64,000 bases of DNA from Alcanivorax sp. DG881 (GCF_000155615.1 NZ_DS989915.1:715008-779007); one strand, 5' to 3'; positions 8,679 to 16,054 are shown, numbered from the stretch's first letter. Made by a program: numbers and translations. The notes: generated by a model not told the origin, from the sequence alone.

Positions 8679-8818
8679 TCATTTACCCCACGTTGTGACA
8701 GCGACGTTCTCGATGGAAATTCACGCGTATATTGGGTTAGCTCTTTCATATTCTCCTCATATGCACGATGCAAGACCTTACCCTCGGGATCTTTAATGCC
8801 TGACATGGGCACCAGCAT
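8675..8818 (-). CDS. Possible 47-aa ORF coupled to the secreted protein
   Basis: An open frame from the ATG at 8818 reads MLVPMSGIKDPEGK... and ends SQRGVNE with a TGA that overlaps the GTG start of the next gene, an arrangement compatible with translational coupling. There is no convincing ribosome site at 8818; an internal ATG preceded by GAGGAG is an alternative start. No family recognised. It may be a chance frame in a 258-base gap. Confidence 0.25.
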   Translation of the reverse strand: MLVPMSGIKDPEGKVLHRAYEENMKELTQYTREFPSRTSLSQRGVNE

Positions 8819-8898
8819 GAGAAGAGTGGTGCACCGGATTATGAAGTGCGGAAATAGCGATGATAGAGTTTGAAATTCGGGAGGGCATCTGACCCAGA

Positions 8899-8970
8899 AC
8901 TTCTAATTGCTGGCGCAGCAAGGAGTTTGCCCGCCATCATGCTCTTGTCACATGTATGGCATTGTTATGC
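8899..8970 (-). other. Possible degenerate attC site after the GNAT gene
   Basis: On the minus strand the end of the GNAT gene contains GCATAACAATGCC (R''-like GCATAAC at 8964-8970). About 65 bases on lies GCAATTAGAAG, which resembles an R' box with the invariant GTT mutated to ATT. The internal dyad is weak. This would be the distal cassette junction if real. Confidence 0.25.
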
Positions 8971-9488
8971 GATGCTCCCCATTGCTCCGAGGTCAATCGG
9001 TATAACCTTACAGGCCGACCATGAAATTCCACGGCATCGAAGCAAGAAAACCCTGCCTTCTCAGCAACCTTAAGCGATGCCGCATGCTCAGGCTCTATGA
9101 TAACGACCACTGAATTGAACAGGCGCTTACCGAAAACATAGTCAAGGACGGATCTGGCCGCTTCAGATGCCAACCCTTTATTCCAATAGCGACTGGCCAG
9201 CCGATAGCCAAGATTAACTTCCTCGACATCATCGACCCATTCTGGTCCAACACCGCAGAAGCCGATCAGTTCAGAAGATGTCTTATCGATGAGAGCCCAT
9301 GGACCAACGCCATGCGAGTCGTAACAAGCCAAACACCACTCGATAAACTTGAGTGTGGCGGCCTCATCACAAACACCTCGAACCGAGTATTTCATCACAT
9401 CAGGGTCGCTGAGAATTTCCGTCAATGCGGGAACGTCATCAAGGGACAACCGCCGCAGAATCAATCTATCAGCCTCACAAATATGCAC
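8937..9488 (-). CDS. GNAT-family N-acetyltransferase (RimJ/RimL type)
   Basis: A 183-aa acetyltransferase of the Acetyltransf_3 class. It has the N-terminal TDRLILRRL-like strand (EADRLILRRLS), a central GFCGVGPEW strand, NLGYRLASRYWNKGLASEAARSV around the acetyl-CoA loop, and the late VVVIIEPEHAASLKVAEKAGF helix. Likely transfers acetyl from acetyl-CoA to an unknown amine; protein N-termini and small toxins are typical targets. Two tandem GTGs follow GGGAG, and the second (9488) has better spacing. The start sits on the edge of attC site C and the C-terminus runs into a possible attC, as expected for a cassette gene. Acetyltransferases are common integron cargo. Confidence 0.82.
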   Translation of the reverse strand: MHICEADRLILRRLSLDDVPALTEILSDPDVMKYSVRGVCDEAATLKFIEWCLACYDSHGVGPWALIDKTSSELIGFCGVGPEWVDDVEEVNLGYRLASRYWNKGLASEAARSVLDYVFGKRLFNSVVVIIEPEHAASLKVAEKAGFSCFDAVEFHGRPVRLYRLTSEQWGASHNNAIHVTRA

Positions 9489-9542
9489 CACAACTCCCTA
9501 TGCATGAGCAAGCAGCGCCGCTGCTTCACTGGCTCGTTATAA
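9488..9542 (-). other. attC-like recombination site C
   Basis: Read on the minus strand: R''-like TTATAAC (9536-9542), then an imperfect dyad GAGC..AAGCAGC / GCTGCTTGCTC with an extrahelical bulge, ending in an R'-like GTTGTGG (9488-9494). The stop codon of the upstream cassette gene lies inside R'', and the next start codon begins at R'. The right-hand spacer is longer than usual, so this copy is degenerate. Confidence 0.55.
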
Positions 9543-9920
9543 GGCCTCAAGCTTGTTCAACGCCTCTTGCCAGGAAAGCTCCCCGCCCACCCACAGCAAT
9601 ACACGCTTGGCCCCGGCACCGTATGCCATGTCCATGATCACACGTTCTTCCACCTGGCTGAGGCCTCCGTCTGTCATTTCCATAGGCTGGAGTATGAGCT
9701 GCGGCCCAGGCTTCAGCCATGCATTTTCGCCAAGCCGCTTCAAACCTTGCTGCAGGCAATACTCCGCCACATCGAACTGCCCGACCAAAAGACGGCGGGT
9801 AGTAAATGGCAGGACCGGCAATGCCTCGTACGGACGCCCACCAACTTCAAGACTTTCAATAGTCATCCGGTCCCTGAAAACCTTAACGTAAGCGAGGTCA
9901 GATCGAAGGACTCTAATCAC
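9537..9920 (-). CDS. Small MreB-like (actin-fold fragment) cassette protein
   Basis: A 127-aa protein. The segment QFDVAEYCLQQGLKRL...PGPQLILQPMEM..LSQVEERVIMDMAYGAGAKRVLLWVG lines up by eye with the MreB stretch that runs from the ADF..TEKML helix through the RPSPRVLVCVP strand to VERRAI.ESA.GAGAREV.L. Full MreB is about 340 aa, so only one subdomain-sized piece is present and the phosphate loops are absent; ATP binding is unlikely. It may interact with or mimic MreB, but that is inference. The GTG start at 9920 is preceded by GAGG, which is the end of the attC B R' box. Stop TAA lies within attC C. An integron cassette gene. Confidence 0.65.
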   Translation of the reverse strand: MIRVLRSDLAYVKVFRDRMTIESLEVGGRPYEALPVLPFTTRRLLVGQFDVAEYCLQQGLKRLGENAWLKPGPQLILQPMEMTDGGLSQVEERVIMDMAYGAGAKRVLLWVGGELSWQEALNKLEAL

Positions 9921-9926
9921 TTAAAC

Positions 9927-9977
9927 CTCAACGCCCGGCTCAGCCGCCGAAGGTCGGCCTAGAGGCCCTTGTTAAGG
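9927..9977 (-). other. attC recombination site B
   Basis: Minus-strand reading: R'' CCTTAAC (9971-9977), inner dyad GGCCTCTAGGCC / GGCTGAGCC with extrahelical bases, a short apical loop, then R' GTTGAGG (9927-9933). About 51 bases, at the short end for attC sites. The R' box supplies the GAGG ribosome site of the next gene. Confidence 0.7.
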
Positions 9978-10110
9978 AATTTACGAGTAAACGCCACCAA
10001 TATTTAGGCCTGAATCCAATACATACTTCATATGAATAAAGACGATCTCGGATCAAGCAAGAGCCATCTAAGATTGGCATAAATGGAACAGTAAATCGTT
10101 CTACCGCATC

Positions 10111-10425
10111 TCACTGGTGGGCATATTCTGTTCTACATTTTGGGCATTTAGGATTAGCACCAGGAGCAAACCTCCCACCGCAAGGGCAGCTTGGAAGTGT
10201 GGCCGCGATTTCCTGCAATAGCTTCTCACTGGGCTCATTCTCGTATAACAACGTGTGGTCTTGCTCTCTATGGATAACGTTTGAACAAGTATCACAAAAG
10301 AAATGCGGACAGCTGTCGCTCATGCCACTGGATTGCCATGCAGAAGTTTCCTTCCCGCACTTGGGGTTGGGGCATCTCATCTTGCCCACCCAAGGAGCAT
10401 CATATTCGTAATGTACGATTCTCAT
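10111..10425 (-). CDS. Zinc-ribbon hypothetical cassette protein
   Basis: A 104-aa protein with three cysteine clusters: CPNPKC (about residue 18), CPHFFCDTC (about 39) and CPCGG plus CPKC near the C-terminus. These would form at least two zinc ribbons. No catalytic domain is visible; nucleic-acid or protein binding is plausible. The ATG at 10425 lies five bases after the R' box of attC A, the usual position for the first codon of an integron cassette. Unlike its neighbours it leaves a 130-base A+T-rich tail before the next attC site (10110-9978), in which I see no further gene. Confidence 0.7.
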   Translation of the reverse strand: MRIVHYEYDAPWVGKMRCPNPKCGKETSAWQSSGMSDSCPHFFCDTCSNVIHREQDHTLLYENEPSEKLLQEIAATLPSCPCGGRFAPGANPKCPKCRTEYAHQ

Positions 10426-10429
10426 AGTG

Positions 10430-10529
10430 CCTTAACGCCTGAGTTCAGCGCCGTTTGATGCGACGCGTGCTTTTGCGGCAGCAAAAGTACGTGGCGGGTC
10501 AAACGTCAGCTGCAACGATTTGTTAGGTG
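10430..10529 (-). other. attC recombination site A (best preserved)
   Basis: About 100 bases. On the minus strand it starts with R'' in CACCTAACAAATC (10522-10528 region), then L'' GTTGCAGC, and ends with L' GCGCTGAAC and R' in TCAGGCGTTAAGG (10430-10436). L'' pairs with L' leaving one extrahelical G, the feature that orients attC recombination. Between them, further arms GACGTTTGA/TCAAACGGC and CTTTTGC/GCAAAAG make a long imperfect cruciform. The end closely resembles known cassette attC ends (AACTCAGGCGTTA). Confidence 0.85.
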
Positions 10530-11392
10530 CCATTTGCACGCCATTTCGTGAACCAATCCTTGGCATAAACGGGCAACACCCCTTGATACAGCTCAATGAG
10601 TTCAGAACCTACCTCTGGAGCTTTCTCTTCTTTGACCATCACAGTTCCAGCCACTTTGCAGGACGCATAGGAATAGCCGTCGAGCAGGAGTACCAAGAAT
10701 AACGCTGAGCTGGCCGAATCATTAGGGTTGCGGATTGAGATTGCTACCTCATCGCCTTCGAATGTGAGAAAACGCCCATGAGTTCTTGGTGCAAGATGGG
10801 CGGCATCGCTCAACGCCCCGTATACGAAACCAGCACCAGGGAAGGTTTTCTTCAGGTGAGAAATACATGAATTTGGAGCAATACTCTGAGATTCATCAGG
10901 GTCATCGATCTCAAGCACGCGCAGGCACCACGCAAGCTGCTCCAAGCCTTGGCGAATAACAGCCTCTGCTTCGATACCAAGGCCATTCAACGACAACTGT
11001 ATCGCGGCATGGAAAGTGGCTTGAAGGCGGATTAAAGCATTGGCGCCAGACAGAACGCCAAATGGCGCCCCCTCTGGAATTGAAAGCTCGCTTAAGCTTT
11101 TCGCGATGCCCACCGCTCGATCTCTAACCTTCAGCAGTAGTTCCTTGATGCATCCCGGCGGGCAAGTCTTCGTCGGATCGAAGCGATCCAAAAACTCTTC
11201 GCGATAACGGCGATACGTGTAGTCGATAGCGCTGTTGCCTCCGGAGTGCGCAACCCCTGCCGCGAGCACCATCGCCTTGAACTCGGGATCAGCATCGATT
11301 GGGACCGCGACACTGAAATGCAGAGTGCCGATGATCTCCATTTCATCGAAGTTCTTCGCCCATATGATCTTTCTAACGCCGTCCCAGGACAC
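10523..11392 (-). CDS. Hypothetical 289-aa cassette protein
   Basis: Starts at GTG 11392 after GAGAGG. A largely helical, soluble protein with no signal peptide. Visible landmarks are a CPPGC motif near residue 78, a helix with SGANALIRLQATFHAAIQL, and HLAPRTHGRFL near residue 205. The overall feel is of AbiV/DUF5677-like helical proteins found in accessory DNA, but I do not recognise the family with confidence. Its TAA stop lies inside the R'' box of attC A, and its start is 18 bases after a GTTAGGT boundary sequence, so it is an integron cassette gene, the first of the array in cassette orientation. Confidence 0.65.
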   Translation of the reverse strand: MSWDGVRKIIWAKNFDEMEIIGTLHFSVAVPIDADPEFKAMVLAAGVAHSGGNSAIDYTYRRYREEFLDRFDPTKTCPPGCIKELLLKVRDRAVGIAKSLSELSIPEGAPFGVLSGANALIRLQATFHAAIQLSLNGLGIEAEAVIRQGLEQLAWCLRVLEIDDPDESQSIAPNSCISHLKKTFPGAGFVYGALSDAAHLAPRTHGRFLTFEGDEVAISIRNPNDSASSALFLVLLLDGYSYASCKVAGTVMVKEEKAPEVGSELIELYQGVLPVYAKDWFTKWRANGT

Positions 11393-11409
11393 TTCTACCT
11401 CTCCATAAC

Positions 11410-11416
11410 ACCTAAC
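11410..11416 (-). other. Cassette boundary (R'-like GTTAGGT) at the proximal end of the array
   Basis: The minus strand reads CGCTGTTAGGTG just before the 289-aa gene. This is the expected junction between the first cassette and attI or a preceding attC. No dyad or second R box could be paired with it, so which of the two it is stays open. The rest of the 543-base gap up to the fumarase gene (11417-11935) contains no integrase gene; it holds the REP-like pair, a heptamer array and a terminator listed separately. Confidence 0.45.
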
Positions 11417-11771
11417 AGCGTACCCAATTGCAGATGCGATATATCACTTTGCTGTATATCCCCGATCCGACCCTGCTCAAAAGCCACATAAAACCATTAC
11501 TCAATCAGTGACTTACCCCATGGGCAGGAATCACTCTCAACGGACTTTTCTTGCACTTGCGTGTTGAACAGGCATTCTTACTCGGATTTTTCTTGCATCC
11601 TTTTTTCTGAAAATTCACCTTATCTCAGCAACTTACAAAAATCTGTAAGCCATATCCTACATATTCAACTTGTGCGCGGGTGAGAAAGGGAATTTAGGGC
11701 GGGGTAATCAGGTTGGTGGGGACGTTAAACCTTCGAGGTTGATTGCCAGGTTTGTCGTGTTATCTAGGGTG

Positions 11772-11834
11772 GGATTCGTCCCTCGAGTGGGACTCCTACA
11801 CGGTTTGGAATCGCGCCGCGAGCGACGCTCCTAC
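11772..11834 (-). repeat. Two tandem REP-like units
   Basis: Two 28-base units in direct orientation, 35 bases apart: 11807-11834 and 11772-11799. On the minus strand both read GTAGGAG, a variable 5-base spacer, CTCG.GG..CGA.TCC. Each has internal dyad symmetry (for example CGTCGCTCGCGGCGCG). They resemble the extragenic palindromes common in pseudomonads and relatives. Confidence 0.6.
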
Positions 11835-11848
11835 GGTTTAATTTTTCC

Positions 11849-11869
11849 GTCTTGCGTCTTGTGTCTTGC
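11849..11869. repeat. Three heptamer repeats (GTCTTGC family)
   Basis: GTCTTGC, GTCTTGT, GTCTTGC in perfect 7-nt register, just downstream of the fumarase terminator. No inverted partner was found nearby. Same 7-nt period as the other intergenic arrays in the window. Confidence 0.6.
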
Positions 11870-11882
11870 AGCCACTCGCCCA

Positions 11883-11915
11883 CAAAAAAACCGCGCAGAA
11901 AGCACGGTTTTTTTG
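11883..11915 (-). terminator. Terminator after class I fumarase
   Basis: A7-CCG.GC stem, AGAAA loop, GC.CGG-T7. A and T runs on both sides make it look bidirectional. It lies about 20 bases beyond the fumarase stop on the minus strand. Confidence 0.75.
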
Positions 11916-11935
11916 GGCGAACGGCGTAGTGCGTA

Positions 11936-13459
11936 CTACGCGCTTTTTTCGGCGATCTTCTGTTTCCAGATGACCGGGCCGGTTTTGTGTACGGATTCGC
12001 CAGTGGAATCTACCGCCACAGTAACAGGCATGTCTTCCACTTCGAATTCGTAGATGGCTTCCATCCCCAGGTCTTCAAAGGCTGCCACACGGGATTTGCG
12101 GATGGCCTTGGACACCAGGTAGGCGGCACCGCCTACGGCCATGAGGTACACGGCCTTGTTGTCCTTGATGGCTTCGATGGCGGTGTCGCCACGCTCGGCC
12201 TTGCCGACCATGCCGATAAGACCAGTTTCTTCCAGCATGGTGCGGGTGAACTTGTCCATGCGGGTGGCAGTAGTCGGGCCTGCCGGGCCAACCACTTCGT
12301 CACCGACTGGATCCACCGGGCCTACGTAATAGATAAAGCGGTTGGTGAAGTCCACGGGCAGTTTTTCGCCTTTGGAGATCATGTCCACCATGCGCTTGTG
12401 AGCAGCATCGCGGCCGGTGAGCAACTTGCCGGACAGCAGCAAGGTGTCGCCCGGCTGCCAGGTCTGCACTTCTTCCGGGGTCACCGTGTCCAGATTTACC
12501 CGCTTGGCGCCTTCGTCGTTGCCCCAGGCAATGTCCGGCCATTCTTCCAGGTCCGGTGCTTTCAGGTCGGCCGGGCCGGAGCCATCCAGAATGAAGTGAG
12601 CATGACGGGTAGCGGCACAGTTGGGGATCAAGGCTACCGGCTTGTTGGCCGCGTGGGTGGGGTAATCCACCACTTTCACATCCAGCACGGTGGTCAGGCC
12701 ACCCAGGCCCTGGGCACCCACGCCGAGGGCATTCACTTTTTCGAACAGTTCCAGACGCAGCTCTTCAGAGCGGGTCTGGGCACCACGGGCCTGCAGCTCG
12801 TGGATGTCGATGGGGTCCATCAAGGATTCCTTGGCGATCAGCATGGCTTTCTCAGCGGTGCCGCCAATGCCAATACCCAGCATGCCCGGCGGGCACCAGC
12901 CAGCGCCCATCTTGGGAATCTGCTCCAGCACCCAGTCCACCACAGAGTCGGACGGGTTGAGCATGGCGAATTTGGATTTGGCCTCGGAACCGCCACCTTT
13001 GGCCGCCACATCGATTTCCAGGGTGTCGCCGGGGACGATGGAGTAGTTGATCACCGCCGGGGTGTTGTCCTTGGTGTTGGCACGCTTGCCATCCGGGTCC
13101 GCCAGCACCGAGGCACGCAGGACATTGTCCGGGTGGTTGTAGGCGCGACGCACCCCTTCGTTGATCATGTCGTCCAGGCTCATACTTTCACCTTCAGGGG
13201 ACGCTTCAATAGTGACATTCATGCCCACCTTGGCAAACACGGTCACGATGCCGGTGTCCTGGCAGATCGGGCGACGACCCATGGCAGCCATGCGGGAGTT
13301 GACCAGGATCTGCGCCATGGCGTCCTTGGCGGCCTTGCTCTCTTCCTTCTCGTAGGCTTCTTTCACCGCGCGGATGAAATCCACCGGGTGGTAGTACGAG
13401 ATGTACTGCAAGGCATCTGCCACGCTCTGAATCAGGTCATCCTGGCGAATCACCGTCAT
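11936..13459 (-). CDS. Class I fumarate hydratase ([4Fe-4S])
   Basis: A 507-aa iron-sulfur fumarase that interconverts fumarate and malate in the TCA cycle. Both domains of the class I single-chain enzyme are present: the N-terminal alpha domain with the three presumed cluster cysteines (ICQDTG, WCPPGMLG, NCAATRH), and the beta domain from about residue 330 (LLLSGKLLTGRDAAHKRM, and the GPTTATRMD substrate loop). ATG at 13459 is preceded by AGGAG. Length matches FumA/FumB-type enzymes. It is a single-gene unit with its own terminator, bordering the cassette array. Confidence 0.96.
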   Translation of the reverse strand: MTVIRQDDLIQSVADALQYISYYHPVDFIRAVKEAYEKEESKAAKDAMAQILVNSRMAAMGRRPICQDTGIVTVFAKVGMNVTIEASPEGESMSLDDMINEGVRRAYNHPDNVLRASVLADPDGKRANTKDNTPAVINYSIVPGDTLEIDVAAKGGGSEAKSKFAMLNPSDSVVDWVLEQIPKMGAGWCPPGMLGIGIGGTAEKAMLIAKESLMDPIDIHELQARGAQTRSEELRLELFEKVNALGVGAQGLGGLTTVLDVKVVDYPTHAANKPVALIPNCAATRHAHFILDGSGPADLKAPDLEEWPDIAWGNDEGAKRVNLDTVTPEEVQTWQPGDTLLLSGKLLTGRDAAHKRMVDMISKGEKLPVDFTNRFIYYVGPVDPVGDEVVGPAGPTTATRMDKFTRTMLEETGLIGMVGKAERGDTAIEAIKDNKAVYLMAVGGAAYLVSKAIRKSRVAAFEDLGMEAIYEFEVEDMPVTVAVDSTGESVHKTGPVIWKQKIAEKSA

Positions 13460-13518
13460 GGGATCACTCCTGCTGGGAAAATAGGGGCGCGTAGTATAGC
13501 GCAGAGTATGAAGGGGGC

Positions 13519-13546
13519 GAAAACCCGACCCGCGGAGGGCCGGGCT
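13519..13546 (-). terminator. Terminator of the yihY-acyP-hydrolase operon
   Basis: On the minus strand AAGCCCGGCCC, a short loop, GGGTCGGG, then TTTTC. It sits between the hydrolase stop and the fumarase start. Confidence 0.6.
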
Positions 13547-13591
13547 TGGCGTTACTGGTACCTTCCCGCTTGCCGGCTCATTGAGCCGGTT

Positions 13592-14467
13592 TCAGTCGCA
13601 GCGGGTGTTATTGAGCAACCGAATCAGATGGCGGTTTACCGCTTCCGGTTGCTCCAGATGCAGAAAATGCCCGGCATCGGCCAGGGTTTGCAGCTCCACG
13701 CCACCACTGAAGTCGCTTCCTACCAGCGTGTGCTCCAGCAATTTGGGGCTCATGCAGCCATCATTCTCGCCGATCAGGATCTGGGTGGGGGTGGCAATAT
13801 CCTGCCCCAGCCAGGCCCTTGCCTTGCGATGTTCTTTTTTCCACACCTTGAACAGGGACCGGTACCAGGCCAGGGCCGCACTGATCACCCCGGGCTCCGC
13901 CAGGGTGTGTTTGGCATTGTCCAGATAGAGCTCCGGCTCCCAATCCGGCGACCAGCGCCGCCACAGGGCTTCAACGCCATCCAGGTCGCCGCGCTTGAGC
14001 CAGGCTTCCGGGGCCAGTGGCAGCTGGAAAAACTGCATGTAACCGCTCAACAACACTTGCTCCGGCACTTTCAATAACGCTTGGGGAATACGCCGGATAG
14101 GTGGAATAGACAAGGCACTGAACGAGCAGAAGGTCTCCGGGGACTGGGCGCAGGCCAAATACCCCACCGCGGCCCCCCAGTCGTGCCCAACCAGATGCAC
14201 ACGGCCGCCCAGCTGTGCGGCAAAGACCATCAGATCGTCCACCGCAGCATAGAGGGAATAATCGCCGTTACCGGGCTGGCAACTGGGCGCATAGCCGCGC
14301 AAGGCCGGTGCGATAGCCGTATAACCAGCATCCGCCAGGGCATTGATCTGCACCGCCCAGTTTTCGTAGGTATCGGGAAAACCATGCAACAGAATCACCG
14401 GCTCACCATTGCCGGCCATCAGGGCAGGAAAACGCAGGTCACCATTGACCAGCTCAACCTGTTTCAT
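13592..14467 (-). CDS. Alpha/beta hydrolase, epoxide-hydrolase/dehalogenase-like
   Basis: A 291-aa cytoplasmic hydrolase. It has the oxyanion HGFPD motif (about residue 28), GHDWGA with an aspartate nucleophile (about 98) instead of serine, a cap region (VLLSGYMQFFQLPL), a late acid in IGENDG and the catalytic histidine in AGHFLHLEQPE. The Asp nucleophile and HGFPD point to epoxide hydrolase or haloalkane dehalogenase chemistry. It is the last gene of a three-gene minus-strand operon; its ATG overlaps the TGA of acyP. Substrate not predictable. Confidence 0.88.
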   Translation of the reverse strand: MKQVELVNGDLRFPALMAGNGEPVILLHGFPDTYENWAVQINALADAGYTAIAPALRGYAPSCQPGNGDYSLYAAVDDLMVFAAQLGGRVHLVGHDWGAAVGYLACAQSPETFCSFSALSIPPIRRIPQALLKVPEQVLLSGYMQFFQLPLAPEAWLKRGDLDGVEALWRRWSPDWEPELYLDNAKHTLAEPGVISAALAWYRSLFKVWKKEHRKARAWLGQDIATPTQILIGENDGCMSPKLLEHTLVGSDFSGGVELQTLADAGHFLHLEQPEAVNRHLIRLLNNTRCD

Positions 14468-14745
14468 CGGGTTACCTCAAAGTGATTGGAACGGGGGGCA
14501 TCGTCATGATCGCTACCCTCTTCCACCAGAATCCTTTCCACCTGTGCCAGCGCCGGCCCCTGATGCATGGCATCGAGCATGTCATCCACCGCACCGCTTT
14601 CGCCTTCCAGCAGCGCTTCTACCCGGCCGTCTGCACAATTGCGTACCCAGCCGGTGAGATTGCGACGTATGGCTTCCTGGCGCGTCCAGGCCCGGTAGCC
14701 TACACCCTGCACAATACCGCTCACCAGTACATGCTTAACCGTCAT
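14464..14745 (-). CDS. acyP: Acylphosphatase
   Basis: A 93-aa enzyme that hydrolyses acyl phosphates. Family signature GIVQGVGYRAW near the N-terminus carries the catalytic arginine of the VQGVGYR loop, and the conserved asparagine lies in GWVRNCADGRVE. I start it at ATG 14745, after GAGGA, rather than at the TTG-initiated longer frame. It overlaps the end of yihY by 11 bases and the start of the hydrolase by 4, so the three genes are translated as one unit. Confidence 0.93.
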   Translation of the reverse strand: MTVKHVLVSGIVQGVGYRAWTRQEAIRRNLTGWVRNCADGRVEALLEGESGAVDDMLDAMHQGPALAQVERILVEEGSDHDDAPRSNHFEVTR

Positions 14746-16054
14746 GCTTGTCCTCGTGGTCAATGTCGGCAGAGGCCCTGTTCGGCTCTGCGTTGTCGTC
14801 TGTTTGATTTTCCGGCTTGCTGAATAGCGTATCCAGGCTGATATCCAGCGGTGCCATCATGCCTTCCCGGGCCTGATCCATTCGTGTCTTCAGCGCAGTC
14901 TCCCAGGGCAACGGCGCCTGCTGTTGCCGCACTCTGAGCTGGGTATGGGCCGGCCACGGTAGCATGGCCACCAACTGCCCCAGAGACAGATTACGCAGAT
15001 CCCGGCTAAGCATGTAGCCGCCTTCTTCCGTGCGCCGGATCAGCTTCGCATTCACCAGCAGGTTGCGAAATTCATCCCACTGGCTGATTCCGGATTCCTG
15101 CATCACCTTGCGAACTTCCTTGCTGCGCAGCACCTTGCCATTTTGCTGGCGCTGCCAGAACACATTGAGCAGGCGCACCAGAGCGTGCATGCGCGGCACC
15201 TGGCGACGGTGTTCCTGAAAGACCACTAACGCACGCACCAGCTCCGCACCACCGAGCACAATGGTCCAGGAAATATAAATCCACAGCAGAAACACCGGCA
15301 CGGCAGCGAAGGCGCCATACACCACTTCATAACTGGGCGCCTGCTTGATGAAAAAAGTGAAGCCCCCTTTCGCCAGTTCGAACAGCAGCGCGGCCACCGC
15401 GGCCCCCAGCACACCTTGGCGTAACGGAATCTTGGTATTGGGCACCACGGTGTACATCAGTGTCAGCATGGCGGTGGTGAACAGGAACGGCAGCAAGGAC
15501 AGCCATAACCGCACCCCGCCCAGGTAGCCCACCGTGTCGCTGAAGATGGCCTGCGAGGTGAGATACGACGAGATCGCCAGCCCCAAGCCCAGACAAATCG
15601 GCCCCAATGACAGCACCGCCCAATACATCAACAAACTGGTCAGGCCTTTACGCGGGGTCTGCACTTTCCAGATACGGTTCAGGGTTTGTTCAACCGTGCT
15701 CAGCATCAGGATGGAAGTGACCACCAGAAACACAATGCCCAGCCCGGTCAGGTTCGCCGCCTGTTTGGCGAAGGACTGCAGGTGATCGAGCAACATATTG
15801 CCTGCGGACGGCACAAAATATTCGAACGCCCAGGTCTGGAACTGGGTGCCCTTGTCTTTCAGGGCGGGCACCGACGACAGCACCGCAAAACTCACGGTCA
15901 TCACCGGGACGATGGCAAACAGGGTGGTATAGGTCAGCGCCGCAGCACTTTGCCGGCAACCGTCTTCATTGAACTGGCGCACCAGCAGGGCAAAAAACGC
16001 CTTGATGGAATCGAACCGGGCGTGCACCGGAATTACCGGTTGCTCATTCTCCAT
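14735..16054 (-). CDS. YihY/BrkB family inner-membrane protein
   Basis: A 439-aa protein. The first about 285 residues form the YihY (UPF0761/BrkB) membrane domain with about six helices. Typical stretches are DGCRQSAAALTYTTLFAIVP near the start, STVEQTLNRIWKV, and FAAVPVFLLWIYISWTIVLGGAEL at the end. The C-terminal about 150 residues are cytoplasmic, with a winged-helix-like region (GYMLSRDLRNLSLGQL) and an acidic tail. The family's activity is not settled. It is the first gene of the operon with acyP and the hydrolase and is divergent from arsC. Confidence 0.9.
   Translation of the reverse strand: MENEQPVIPVHARFDSIKAFFALLVRQFNEDGCRQSAAALTYTTLFAIVPVMTVSFAVLSSVPALKDKGTQFQTWAFEYFVPSAGNMLLDHLQSFAKQAANLTGLGIVFLVVTSILMLSTVEQTLNRIWKVQTPRKGLTSLLMYWAVLSLGPICLGLGLAISSYLTSQAIFSDTVGYLGGVRLWLSLLPFLFTTAMLTLMYTVVPNTKIPLRQGVLGAAVAALLFELAKGGFTFFIKQAPSYEVVYGAFAAVPVFLLWIYISWTIVLGGAELVRALVVFQEHRRQVPRMHALVRLLNVFWQRQQNGKVLRSKEVRKVMQESGISQWDEFRNLLVNAKLIRRTEEGGYMLSRDLRNLSLGQLVAMLPWPAHTQLRVRQQQAPLPWETALKTRMDQAREGMMAPLDISLDTLFSKPENQTDDNAEPNRASADIDHEDKHDG

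Noticed and set aside
11417-11500. attI site next to the first cassette
   Set aside because: The GTTAGGT boundary is there, but the neighbouring sequence has no recognisable integrase-binding layout and no intI gene follows, so it was not called.
11987-14077. A 696-codon open frame on the plus strand
   Set aside because: It lies antisense to the fumarase gene and the hydrolase; its His/Gly-rich translation is what GC-rich genes give in reverse, and it has no family likeness or ribosome site.
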